Below, piece by piece: positions 36,122 to 48,025 of a DNA stretch of 64,000 nt. The translations under genes were made by a program, and so were the position numbers. The stretch spans positions 2,517,501 to 2,581,500 of the forward strand of contig JAILWY010000009.1 in assembly GCA_022113835.1 (NCBI GenBank), read 5' to 3'. This stretch comes from Atopsyche davidsoni (lineage: Eukaryota; Arthropoda; Insecta; Trichoptera; Hydrobiosidae). The stretch's first letter is position 1; the number at the start of each line of letters is the position of its first letter. The notes below the pieces were generated by a model. It was given only the letters and a program-made list of their open reading frames with translations. It searched no databases and was not told the origin of the DNA.

Positions 36122-36330
36122 TTGATCAGTGATAGGGAAAATTGACTAGGGTCTGCCTGCTATGAGGATAGTTTCATCAGCATAACGTATGTTGTTTAGT
36201 GGCCTATTATTTATTTTAATATCGATTTAACAATCATCATGGCCCTCGGAGTCCAGTTTGAACAACGTTGGAGATAGGATGCACCCTTGTCTAACACCCT
36301 TACAATTATAATCTCGTAATCGAATAAATG
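36122..36330 (-). pseudogene. LINE reverse-transcriptase relic
   Basis: On minus, one frame reads GVRQGCILSPTLFKLDSEG (about 36301-36240), and downstream another reads INNRPLNNIRYADETILIAG (about 36215-36150). These are two adjacent blocks of the non-LTR reverse transcriptase palm: the GxxQGxxLSP block and the YADD block. The YADD motif is YADE here, and stops and a frame change separate the blocks. Only about 200 bp is recognisable, so this is a dead fragment of a LINE. Confidence 0.85.
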
Positions 36331-39300
36331 TTTGAGTTACAAATGATTATTTTATGGATTAGTGTTTATTTTATGGCTGTACTATATATTATAAGAAGGA
36401 ATAAAGAAGACGCTGTCGGAGCTGGAAGATTACCTGACGGTTTCCCAGCTCCAGTGGAATCAAAAATAAAAAAAAGTTTAGGGTTTGAGGTAATAGAATC
36501 ACACATAGAGCAATGATAAAAATATTTATTTAGCTACTTAGGATCATCGATTCTACTTTTTCACATTTCATTCTGGGCACTTTGGACCATTCACTGTGAC
36601 CTGAGCACTCTAATATGTTTTTACGGATTAATTGTGTCTTAAGTCTTAGCCTTCGTCACACACGAAGTAAAATTTTCTAAATATTTAAAAAATATCTAAA
36701 TGTTATGTCGCGTTGTTTTCTTCGTCTCTCCCCGCGGAAGTTATTTTATTAAATTTCTCAAAAATAACAACCTTATAAAACGATTGATTGCTTGTAGTTG
36801 TTATCTGCTGCAAAATAACGCGAAGGCCACTGCGAATAAGGAAACTCGAACGATGTCCTTGAAACAATATTTGCAATTACACTTTGATCTTCCTTAAAGT
36901 ATTTTTAATATAAATTGATAATTTTAATGCGGTTTTATGGTGTTTAAGATATTCGCATTGTTTTAGTACAAATGTTCGTATTATTAGAAGTCAGACATCA
37001 TATCATTACTAAAAGTAAGGTTCGGACCAATGTTTTAATTTCACAATGATATAATTAAAGGCATGCATGTATTCAGTACATTAAATAAAATCAAATGAAC
37101 GTACAACACAATTACGCAATAGATATTGTAAAACATTTTTTCTAGCAAATTACGCAAATTTAGCCCAAAATTAATTTGGATATTTCTTTCGTTACGTAAA
37201 TCGCCGGTTTTGTTTTGTTTCGTTACAGAAATAATATTGCCTGTAATATTCGATTTCACGAGGCGAAAAGTTGATTGCAAAATATTGTTAAACGGACAGA
37301 ATCATGGCGACCACCAAAGCTTCAGAGGTCGACGATTGAATCAGATTGGACAAGAAATGCTTGAATACGAAACTATATCAAATAAAACTCATGGCGTTGA
37401 GATGTTTTTTTGATAAACATCTCAAAGAACCGACACGAAAATAACCGGTATAACTGCATATCTATCTGCACATATCACAATAATAATAAAAGCATTCTGC
37501 ATAAAATTACAATACTAGAGACGTGGATAACAAACATTACAGATAAAAATAAATAACTTAGTGAATGTTCAATAATTTTAGAAAAGGGTGCAGTCAAGAA
37601 TCTTCCACCATAGCTCTACTTTAATAAAAAAAAATTGTTTGAACTCTTCGTCGTTTATATAAATAATATTCTTGCGCCTTACTTTTTTGTTTTTTTACCG
37701 AGACTAAACTATATCACCTAAAATAGACTGACGCTATTTATTAGCTTTCTACCATTCGGTTGTCGGTTGTGTCGCAGTATGTGTAGCCGGCTTTAATTTT
37801 CTTGCTTCTGAATATTTTATAAATCATCTGAAGGCTAAATAACACGAATTGATTTCAAATACATACTTTATTAAAATATTTCCTGATTAATATTTAATTG
37901 ACGCCCACACAGACTTACTGGTTTACTTATCATTTTAGGTAAATTTAAATGAATTGCTTCAATCAATATATAAGATCATTGATTACTCTCGTTCGCCAAA
38001 AATAAAATTTCCAACTAAAACTGGTTATACTTTAAATTTTTCGTTTGCTGAAATGGTATTTCAGGTTCTTCACGTCAATTAAGTTAATACACTGCAATGA
38101 TGTATTGCTTATCGCTATCGTTGATAATATAAAATATATGCTGATTTTATAAAGTATCCATCAGTTATGTCATTACTATGTATAATATATTGTTGGTTCA
38201 CAAAGTTGTGCTGTAGATTTTCTCAATTTTATCTTTGAAATGCGGTCACTTCAATGGTTTTTTTTAAAACAAGAATTTTTAACATTTGAAGTGTTGCGTT
38301 AAGATTTTTCATTAATTTGTAGTTATTTTTAAATAAATAATTGTATATATTTTGACCTTTCTGCTAATGCAACCCCCGTACGATGCCTCTTGATTCGGGC
38401 CTGCTGATACACATGGTTTTACAAATCTCATACTTAATACCGACTTGCTATTTAAATGTATCACAGGTAATTAATTGAAATATTTAAAGTTTTATTTTGC
38501 AGGTATCTATTTAAATAAATTTATATGAAGATTGATTGGCAATTCGTTCGTTATTAACGACGTTAATTAATTGGTTTCAAGGAGTAGTTGACCTTTATTT
38601 TGTTACAGGTTACAAATACTTTGATTGCATCATTTTTATATTATACCCACAGAATCTTCCTTTTACAGATTACTCTAGTTATAAAAATAATATTAAATGC
38701 ATAAACTTAAATTATATGTACATAAATTGAAGAAAGTGTAAAATTGCAGTATTTAGCAGTTGCTAAAGACGTATTAATTAAGCACCACCTCATCTTAAAC
38801 ATAAATAAATATTTATAAAGTAATTTAGTTTTTTTTTTTCTTTTAATTATTAATGTTATTTCAATTCATTTGATGCTAGCAGTTTCGCCGACACGCTTGG
38901 TTTACATTATGAAACTGAAACCAAAACCAACAAAGGATGTAAGCGAAACAGACACAAAAAAATATTATATATTAATTTATACATAAAATTATTAAAAGAA
39001 CCTATTTTTAACACTCTTTTTGGATGTTAATCCATTGAATTGATTTTGTTTTCGTATGTCTTAACTAAATTACCAAGTGATTCGGAATTTATTTTTTGTT
39101 TACCGTCACCGCATTTTGGAGGTACAAAGCTTTCAAAACAGTTAATATCACTTCAATGTAGATTTTTTTAATGTTTCAATATGCATACTTGATTTATTTT
39201 TCGTAAACAAAATTGTCGAGTGATCGTGACTCGGATCTGCACTCTGCGGCGGCCATTTGTTTTTGAACACAGGTTTAATATTACCATATCGCATGGCGTA

Positions 39301-39965
39301 ATTATACGAATACGTCGTAAATAGCTTTGCGTGATGACGATATTAAATTTTTAACCACAAACTATTGTTTTTCTATCTGTATTGTTAAATAAGCCCTTTG
39401 AACTGAAGAGATCTTGGATGTCTCCAGATCTTGGATGCTACGCCTAGTTCTACTCTTATTTCTTTATAAGGTTGCGTTTAAATTACTTGCTACTGTGTAA
39501 AAGTATTCGCGAATTAAAAGTATGTCGATTATATGATTACAAGTACATATTAAAATATTATGAAAAAAATCACACATGCATTTAAAAGCTGACATTTTTT
39601 TAATAGACAAGTTTTTTGTACAGACGTTCATATCAATAAATTATATTTGTCATTTACGTTAGATAATCGGATAAAATCTTAAAAAAAACTGTACAGAGTG
39701 TATACTTTGGTAAAAAAGGTATCCTTGTTACTATTATCCAGGAAGGAAGGTGTGGGTAATTAATAATAAACACGTGTTCCTGTCGAGGAACACGAGTACA
39801 CGAACATGCTACTCTGTCGCCAATTGGCATCCAAAAGCGGTAGTTTATAATACGATAGAAACATAATACAATGAAAAGTAATGGCTGGTCTTGTCATACA
39901 AATATAAACACAAAAGCAACGCATTTGATGTGATTGGATTGTCGGGAGTATTTCATTAAATGCAG
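36331..39965. other. AT-rich gene-poor stretch
   Basis: No gene supported. Short open frames at 36328-36516 and 36700-36897 have no recognised domain. Confidence 0.45.
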
Positions 39966-39986
39966 GATTGGACGTCAATGGACTCG
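39966..39986 (+). other. Candidate 21-nt microexon
   Basis: An acceptor TTTCATTAAATGCAG ends at 39965 and a consensus donor GTGAGT starts at 39987. The 21 nt between are a multiple of three and open in all three frames (DWTSMDS in phase 0). Splice-site quality is the only evidence. Confidence 0.2.
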
Positions 39987-42900
39987 GTGAGTACCTGTGA
40001 GGTATCAATCTCTTTCACCCTAATGGCTGCAATTTGTTAGTTTAAATAGCGATACGCTGCCAGAAAATATAAATTACGTGCACGCAACAACATATGCGAG
40101 ACCCAATACGCAATCATCGGCCGTGACAGAGAATGGCGGCTCAGTGCACTCTGCGACCTGCCGGTTGTCTTTTAATTTTGTCAAATGATTTTATACTTAG
40201 TAATGATATGAATGAGCTATTTTTTAAGAAATTCTCAGACTGTTGACCCAAATTATCATCTCAACTCAAAAAATATAGTTTTTTTTGTTCTTTACACCTA
40301 TATTTTATTTTAATACTCCAGTGAGAATATGGGGTCCCAGGAATCTGTAAGAAAGTCGAAATCGCCTTAGGATAGTCTTACTTTTTTTTTTCTACGTTAA
40401 TTTATAAGCAGGCTTTGCTTATACAATGTATAATACTATAGTGCGTTTACAAAATGTTATTTATTCCACGTACATTATAATATTATATATTAATAATAAA
40501 TAAAAATGATATTTATTATTTACAAACTATGCGTTTTACCGCGTTTATGCGTTTTTTTTGCAACCTAAATTTAATTTGAAAATATTAAAATAAAAAACTT
40601 ATATTTTTAATTGTAGATAGAAAATCAAAAGAAGGTAGCTTCAAAGTGGATTTTATTCTTGATATTGAGAAATCTTCAGATTGAGTTTACCGACAAAACT
40701 ATCAATATTGTAAGTCATGCATCTTCTTTAATTGTTGATTATTAATGATAATTAAATTAATCTACATTTTTACATATTTATTGTAATTCAAGTTTATTGG
40801 TTAAGTTCTAGTAGAATATAATATAAAAAAGATGGCAATAGTAATTAAAAAAGTCTCTTCAAAGTACTGAAGCTCGACGATAAAATATTACTTTTAAAAA
40901 TTACAATAAACCCACGATTAAATAAACTACTTACATCATTAACTTCATTTATTTTCTATATAAATAATATAGTGGTTATAAATATTTAATCGAAGAATTG
41001 AGTAAAGTAACCCGTAACCAAAGTTAAACTTTGTGAATCCAGAGCAAGCAACGCAGTCCGAATATCACAAGCTCTAAACGGCTGATTAAATCTAACGAAG
41101 CCGTCAAATACGTCACATAAATTAAATAAAACGTTGGCTTGCATAAATAAATATGTTTGGTTTAACATACAAAATAGTTACAGTGTCATTTTACAATATG
41201 TTGATCTAAATATCAGAACAGAGAAATAGCGTTTTATGAAATCTGTGTCGCGTATTCGACAACTTGGTAATTCAATCAGTTTTCAGAACTCGAGCATAAC
41301 TCAATGCAATGCACGAGCACTAAATAAATTGCTTTTAATTAATAATTTAAAAATCAAACATCAAACACTGTCCCAGTTAATAAAACTACATCACATGCTT
41401 CAAACATAGCGTAATGGTGTTATATTTGCCTATTATTTTCATATGAGTATGTGTGAATTATTTGAGGAACATGTCCCTCAATAAGCATAAAATTAATTGT
41501 ACCAGTATTTTGATACCTTGGAGTATGCAAGGCAGGCTATTATGCTATTTTCTATATTATATTAAATATATAATTAAATCCGTGATCCAGAGTATCTAAT
41601 GTAATGGACGACTGAATTCTTACTGCTGGCGTGGAAAATCGATTGAAAATCTGATGAAAACACTTATAAGAATATGATTGCAATAGGCAGCAAATAATTA
41701 AGAAAGCCAATGCAATTTGCCTCGGAGGCCATTGTTTAGTTCTGCTTTAGTTTAGTAATTATTACAGTTATGTAAAGGTTAGCCAGCATTCTGATAATGA
41801 TAACATGATGAAGTAGGTTCAGGAGCTCACCTGCGTATATTTTTTTTTTTTTTAGTATTAAAACTGTTTACAAAGTTCTCTTGAAATGCTGTATGTTTCT
41901 CAAGCAAGGAAATAAGATGTCTGTCCAATCTCTCTGGCATATTTCACAATATTGTTGACCGCTTTGAGGCTTGTCCTTTGTTCGTCTGTGCAGGTTTCAT
42001 GGCGTTTTTCTTCGTCGACTATTGTCTAACGTTTTAAAAATATACACGAGGATGTCTGAAGCCTTATCGCTTCCATACTTCGCGTGAGATTTGTTCGGCT
42101 GCTTTTTTATTTCAATTGAGTTTCTAACGATCCACGTCGGATGCACGTCCTGGCATACCATCGGAATTTTGCAGAAAAGATAATTAGTCGATAATATTAT
42201 TGATATCTCGCACTTTGCTCGTTAGCATAACATTGCATGCGAATTTTATAAAACTCATACCAAATCTAAAATATACTGAGTAGCGTCTCAATCGATGATC
42301 TAATAATTTATTAATAAATTAAAAATGTTTTTCTGGAAAATTATTGTTTCAAACACCGTGCAAGCTTGTTTCTCGGTACTATCATACAAACATTTCTATT
42401 ATTTCCCATTTAAGGAAGTAGAAGTAAACAAGAATTCTGGTTCATTCCAAAGAAAACTGCATTGGAAAGTTAGCGAGACTTTTACATCTTGTGAAACTGG
42501 AAAAACACATCGGCATAATAATTGATTACACTTCGATAAGATGACACGTACTTGAGATTTCTCTTTTCTCCGGATAAATTAACAAGCTATTTATTTTATG
42601 GACCCATTGAACCGACTCAATCAAAAAATATCGTAACCTTTGATACTTTGTGAAGCTAAATATTTAAAAAAAATCTCAACTTTGTGTAAAAGTTTCACTA
42701 TTTTAGCAAGAGAAAAAGTACTTTAAAAAACGCTTGTTTCCGAGTATATTAAGTTTTTACTTGATTTTTATTATACTTGAATGTAGTATTTGCAATAAAT
42801 GTTATTCATATAATTTGCATGTAGCAGTTGGAAGCAATTATTGTGTTATTTTATTGTTGTTTTATTTAAGTTACTTAAAGTCACCGACAGCTTGCAGAGA

Positions 42901-43093
42901 ACGTGTTTTCCTTTTAAACAGGACTTATTTTTACAATAAAAAGTGCCTTTAGCTTTATTTCAAAGTGAAAGCAAAACTGAATAATCATAAACAGGCTGAC
43001 TTTTGACTTACTATACCATAAAAATTTCAATACTATATATTCTGTAAAGAGTTATTTAATCGGTGGTTTTGCAGGGCTTTCTCTCATTTGCAG
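39987..43093. other. AT-rich gene-poor stretch
   Basis: No supported gene. A block at about 41880-42000 has a minus-strand reading with LKAVNNIVKYAREIGQTSYFLA that resembles mobile-element coding sequence, but it is broken and not classified. Confidence 0.4.
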
Positions 43094-43130
43094 AGCATGC
43101 ATGACTCCGGGGAGACCTTCCATTATGCAG
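43094..43130 (+). other. Candidate 37-nt exon
   Basis: Preceded by the pyrimidine-rich acceptor CTTTCTCTCATTTGCAG and followed by GTATTT. In phase 0 it reads SMHDSGETFHYA plus one base. A second acceptor 20 bp upstream (TTTTGCAG) would lengthen it. No gene context proven. Confidence 0.25.
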
Positions 43131-43518
43131 GTATTTTTCAATTATTGCTGTGTATCAAGTGTGGTTTAACCGCACCATTATCGCCGGTAACAAAACTGAG
43201 TCACCATCCGTACTCGGAGAAACACTCAGCCCAGTGTATAATTATTTTACTTTTTGCATACGTTCGACAAAGCGCGACAAGTATCTATCGACCTTCCCGA
43301 AATGTTCGACCGCTGAATAGATACCGATTAGTTTTTTTTTTCCGTTACTCCGTTTCTGTCTCTAATAGTTATTATTGACTGAGGTAGTTAACATTACATA
43401 AGTTGTGATATTTGAATTCAGCGATAGTAAACTATCAGAAAATTATCAAACCTGCAACCTTTGATAATAGTCTAATGAGTTTGATTGTTGCAGTTTTTCA
43501 GTGTGTTAATGTGCGCTG

Positions 43519-43745
43519 TTGCCTGCTCACATTTGGGCCAAAACATTTTTCTGTGAAAAGCCTGGACCTAGTGAATCGATGGACATCAGAATGCATCGCT
43601 CAGGCTGGTGTTGTAGACCCCCGGGCCCCCTCGTCGCCTTCTTCCTTCCCTGGCCTGCTCGGTGCATGCACTTATTGTGCAACTGCACTCGAGTACATGA
43701 AAACGCATTTTTCACATTTTCCAATGCCGCTACTAAGTAGTAATT
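43519..43745. other. GC-richer island, unclassified
   Basis: Open on both strands (73-111 aa plus, 102 aa minus), but no domain and no good splice pair. It is more GC-rich than its surroundings, so probably a repeat or exon relic. Confidence 0.25.
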
Positions 43746-44193
43746 GAGATGCACCGCACTACAGATACTGAAGTCATCTGGTTGCGAAAAATCGTATTGT
43801 ACTTGTGATTCAGCGCGTATATATTTGCGTTGCAAAAAATCTTACATCTAATTATAAAAATATATATGATAATCTTATTGAATTGTAAAGTATGCAAATG
43901 TCTCAAGTATTGCATAAAGACAGTGGTTAATTTGTTTCCATCATGGTTCTCTAAATCGAAATGGGGAAGAAAAAAAATATTTGACTACAGGTTCAAAGGG
44001 AAAGTCGGTAAAATCGTCTCTGAAACGCTCAAAGTTCGAAAGAACTTGCTTTGGAAATAAGAGCAGCCTTTATCTAAAGCATAGGTTCCCAAACTTTTGA
44101 TCCCGTCGACCCCTTGTCGAGTTTTCCTGTTTTAAGTAGACCCCCTGCCTTGCTAATATTGAATTTTTACATTTGACCGGATTTTTGTCCGTT

Positions 44194-44237
44194 ATAACCG
44201 AAATCCCTTAAACAGGGGTTTAAGGGATTTCGGTTAT
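44194..44237. repeat. Perfect palindrome inside hAT element
   Basis: Arm ATAACCGAAATCCCTTAAAC, 4-nt loop AGGG, exact reverse complement. One further flanking base pair (T44193-A44238) also matches. It continues on the right into TTAAGGTTTTACTG before TA, a pogo-like end, so it may be a nested MITE remnant. Confidence 0.95.
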
Positions 44238-44320
44238 ATTAAGGTTTTACTGTATACCTTTATAAATAAAAACACACAAAATGCAAATATAGTAACATTC
44301 ACTAAAAAAAATCAATACTT

Positions 44321-44745
44321 TTAATGGGAGGGATGGGTCTGATTTGATAGCAAATTTTCAATGTTTGGCTTCAAATAAGTCAGATTTAACTTTAAATCTC
44401 CTCCCCCAGTGATTTCCAATGTTTTTTTTGTAAGAATGGCAACCGCACTGAAACCCCTTTCCACGAAGAATGAAGATGAAAAAGCTATCAAAAACCTTCT
44501 TGCGATAGTCCATAATGCAGGATAAATAGCAGGTATGTCTCTCTGAAGCAAAATTGCTGATATCCGTTTCTAAACTGCACCTTGAGTTCTTCATTAGTGC
44601 TTATTCCGATCAGTTCTTCTTGTTGTATGACTTCCGATTCTTCAATGTAACCGTATGGATTGATAATCCACTGTAGTATTTTGGTGATCACCTGCTTAAA
44701 TGGGATCCACTCTCCTAGACCCCCATTTAGAGTTCGTGGACTCAC
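44321..44745 (-). pseudogene. hAT transposase C-terminal fragment (ZBED5/FAM200-like)
   Basis: Two minus-strand frames joined by a frameshift near 44560 give the C-terminal part of a hAT transposase. The first (44745-44560) contains WIINPYGY, then EELIGISTNEELKVQF and RNGYQQF. The second (44551-44321) continues with DIPAIYPALWTIARRFLIAF, SSFFVERGFSAVAILTKK, the GDLKLNLT block and a THPSH end. ERGFSAV and the GDLxLxLT block are hallmarks of the hAT dimerisation domain in ZBED5/FAM200/ZMYM6-type proteins. The zinc-finger and catalytic parts are absent, so it is a relic inside the 44080-44829 element. Confidence 0.85.
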
Positions 44746-44837
44746 AATTTAATTTTTCGCTGTCATCGACCCCTTGCAGGGCGGAATCGGCCCCTGGGGG
44801 GTCGATATTGACCACTCTGAGAAACTATGATCTAAAG

Positions 44838-47700
44838 CGAACCTCTGCAGATAGTTGCAGTTGATGACGGACTCGCTTTCTATGTTTTCCCGTCACTTTT
44901 GATGTAATGCCTGATGCAGTGCGCGGTGCAGTGGCAGCTTCCCCTGACCAGTACTCGGCGACAAGTGATCATTCCATACGCAAGCTGACTCCAAGCATGA
45001 TATACTGTCAATATGTCATATGTACTGTTATGTAGTTTTTTTATTAATCATTCTAGTAAAATAAGCACGATATGTCAATACTACGACGTCACGACCTCGT
45101 GATGTACTTACGGAGATGAAGAAGTGATTGTTGAAATCATGCATTGAGAGGTTTGTTTTTTGTGCTAGGGTAATCATGAGTTGAATGGATTTTGTGTATA
45201 TATTTTTTTTAATAAGAGTACTAGGTTAAAAGGTATGTAGCACGTTCGGAATATCCCAGTGTAACATAAATTAATAGCACCATATTATATTACTTTTAAT
45301 GGATTTATTGTAATATTGTTTATAATGGCCAGCCTCTCACGGTATACTTGGAAATCCTTGTTTTTTTTTTAATAATATAGAGGTAATTGTAGTAATTATA
45401 AAAAAACTTTACTCCGTTGCTGATCTCAAATCAAAATGGGAGAATAAATATTACAAGCCAATGTTTTATTTTATCGAAATCATCGTGTTTGATGCAAAAT
45501 GTTGCATCACTTTAAACGTTTTAGACCGATACGATATTATTTTGTCAATTTTTTTTAATATACATTAATTTGGTGCTTATATAAGCATCTATCTAAAAAA
45601 AAACTTCTTTTTTTATTTAGCATTATCGTTTACAACCACAAAGTAATGTAAACAAATCGGATGTATTTATTTTTTATAAACAGATCTTAAATTTTACGGT
45701 GAAATCAATGTATAGAAATTACATTTTTATGCTTCGCAATAAATAAGTGTTCCTTCCTATATTTTAAAATACATATACTGGCGAACTTTTTATTTTTAAT
45801 ATTAAGATGTTATTATAAGAGTATAGTTAAGACTTGTGGTAAATCTATCTACTTTTTTCACGGTCGTTAATTCTTCCGGGAAACTGCTATAAAATGGTTT
45901 TGATTGAGTTTTTATTATATGTTGAGGGACGTTCAGGCCGACTTAACGAGGAGTCATAAACACCTCGTTAAATAATTTTAATAATTCGTGGATAGTTAAT
46001 GAAAGAACCTGGACAATGTCAACAGTGGCATCTCCCCAGTTTTGTTCTCAATCGCATACTTTTATTATAGCATTTCTGGTACTTGTATATATCGTAGTAG
46101 CATTGCCGACTGCAAACAGAATCCCACATTTGTAGCGTAGACGTTATCGTTTCACCCTTCTAGCATAGCAATTAAATAATGGGTGTACTTGGACACGAAG
46201 CTAGGGGGCCATGGACCGAGGATCTGAAGACTACGGCCACTTCCACCCCTCTATGTTGCAACAATTCTACAGGACATGCTAACTCGTAAACTCCGTCGCA
46301 CCCCACTTAAAAATAACCACGGATTTTGAAAAAAATATTGTAAGAAATATACTAATATTTCCAAGCCCTGGAAAGGACCTGCACAACAATAATTAATCAT
46401 ACAATTCAGTTTAACTAAGCTATAAGAGAAAAGGGCGCGGTTCCTGGTGTCTTGCGGCCAGGAATGGGTTCAAGGAGACGCGAACGGCAAGGTTGTTTGG
46501 AGTTAAACCCGTTCGGTTCCGACCCATAAGAAGTTTCCATCGGCCTGGTTGCTCTCGTGCGAGGCTTGCCGGGAAAACTTTAAGTTCACGCCGCCAGTTA
46601 CCCTGAAGTCGGCGATTTTCCTTCCTCGCTTCTGTTTACCTCCTATTTGTACTACAGGTCATTCAGTAATTTCAACAGTAAATAAACATTACGCGAACAC
46701 TTGGCAACCAAAGGAACCTCCCCATTCCTCTCCCCTTTCATAATACGCCTAGCAATACAATGACGTCACGACGCGGCCTGCCGTAAATAAATCTACCGAA
46801 AGCACTCTCAGCATGCTGCCGTTCGTGTTTCACTATCACTCCTCCCCACTTCATCAATAATCATATCAAAGGTCCGTCGCTTTAATATTAATAAATTAAT
46901 TTCATAATGAGGTCATAGGTACATTTTAATAAAATACATATTTTATATATTGGGCTTACGTGCACATCTGTTCATATTTACGGCACGCCATCGATGCATA
47001 AGTCTGAGGCGATCAATCAATTCGTCACATAAAAAAATCATGATTGAAATCAAGCTACATTTCTACATAATTAAAAATGTTGCAATAGAAATACTCTCAA
47101 AATATTTGAGAATAAATTATCACAATAGACAGTAAATTAAACATATAGAGAGAACTGATCTTGGGCTTCGAAAAATTGTTCATTCTCTATCGAGAATCTA
47201 CATACATTAATTGATAAAACAATCCGATTTTCACGCTACACAGGTAAAAATCAAAACGATACCCGGCTTTCGTGGTCTGGTACTTTAATAATTTAAAAAT
47301 AATAAAGAGTCTAGAGTAAAACATGTGTGCAACGAATTTACTTATGCTAATTAATTATTTGATAACTCGAAAACACGCTTGGCATTAAATAATGACAGTA
47401 ACAAGTTTTTGCTTTATTGTGGTTTGTTTTTCTACGCTTACACCTACGACCATTGAATATGAAATTCATAGTTCAAAATACAATATATACAAGAAACTAA
47501 AAAAATTATTAAATTAATTGAAAATTGTTGCACGAATGCATACATTACAGGCACGTGAGGTTTATGTACAGCAGCCACAGGGTATTGAGAATTGTACTAA
47601 CCTTGCCTTTCTTCGTTATAATCATTGTTCATGCTCATTTACTTTACTATTATAGCATGTGTTTAATACAGGGTGGTACAACTTTAACATAACTATGCAA
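44838..47700. other. AT-rich stretch with GC-richer patches
   Basis: GC-richer patches at 46200-46310 and 46430-46760 do not resolve into a coding exon; the second has a 64-aa frame on plus. Nothing recognised. Confidence 0.4.
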
Positions 47701-48025
47701 TGTATTATAGGAATCCCATTGTTATTGTGTGTTATACTGTGTTTTTATAAGAAGTTTCAAATGGCCTCAGTACTGGGACCGAAACTTCGGAAACATTAAA
47801 AAAAAATCACAGTATAACACTCAAGGACAGTGAAATTCTAATAACAACGGCTGCCAAAACCTATGAATACATTTACTAAAAAAAAAAAATTTTACATAAT
47901 AATATATTTCTGGCATGTGTGTAGGTTTTGGCAGTTATTCTTATTCGATGATTTTGTGGTTTCTTGGGAGTTGAGTTGCTTGAAGTTTTCTGTCATCCGG
48001 GGACCGAAAAGCTACAAAATCATCG
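47701..48025. repeat. Cluster of three foldbacks
   Basis: Successive inverted repeats: GTGTTATACTGTG with CACAGTATAACAC (about 47729-47819, 13 bp perfect), CTGCCAAAACCTA with TAGGTTTTGGCAG (about 47851-47938), and CGATGATTTTGTGGTTT with an imperfect inverse ending CAAAATCATCG (about 47946-48023). The first encloses the second copy of the TTTCCGAAGTTTCGGTCCC repeat. Probably MITE-like. Confidence 0.75.

Larger units (their letters stand above)
44080..44829. mobile_element. hAT element with transposase C-terminal remnant
   Basis: Termini CATAGGTTCCCAAACTTTTG and, inverted, CATAGTTTCTCAGAGTGGTC are imperfect inverted repeats. Each is followed by a GTCGACCCC / TCGACCCCC block. They are flanked by an exact 8-bp target duplication atctaaag (44072-44079 and 44830-44837). 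A perfect palindrome lies inside at 44194-44237. The element is 750 bp and internally deleted. Confidence 0.9.
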
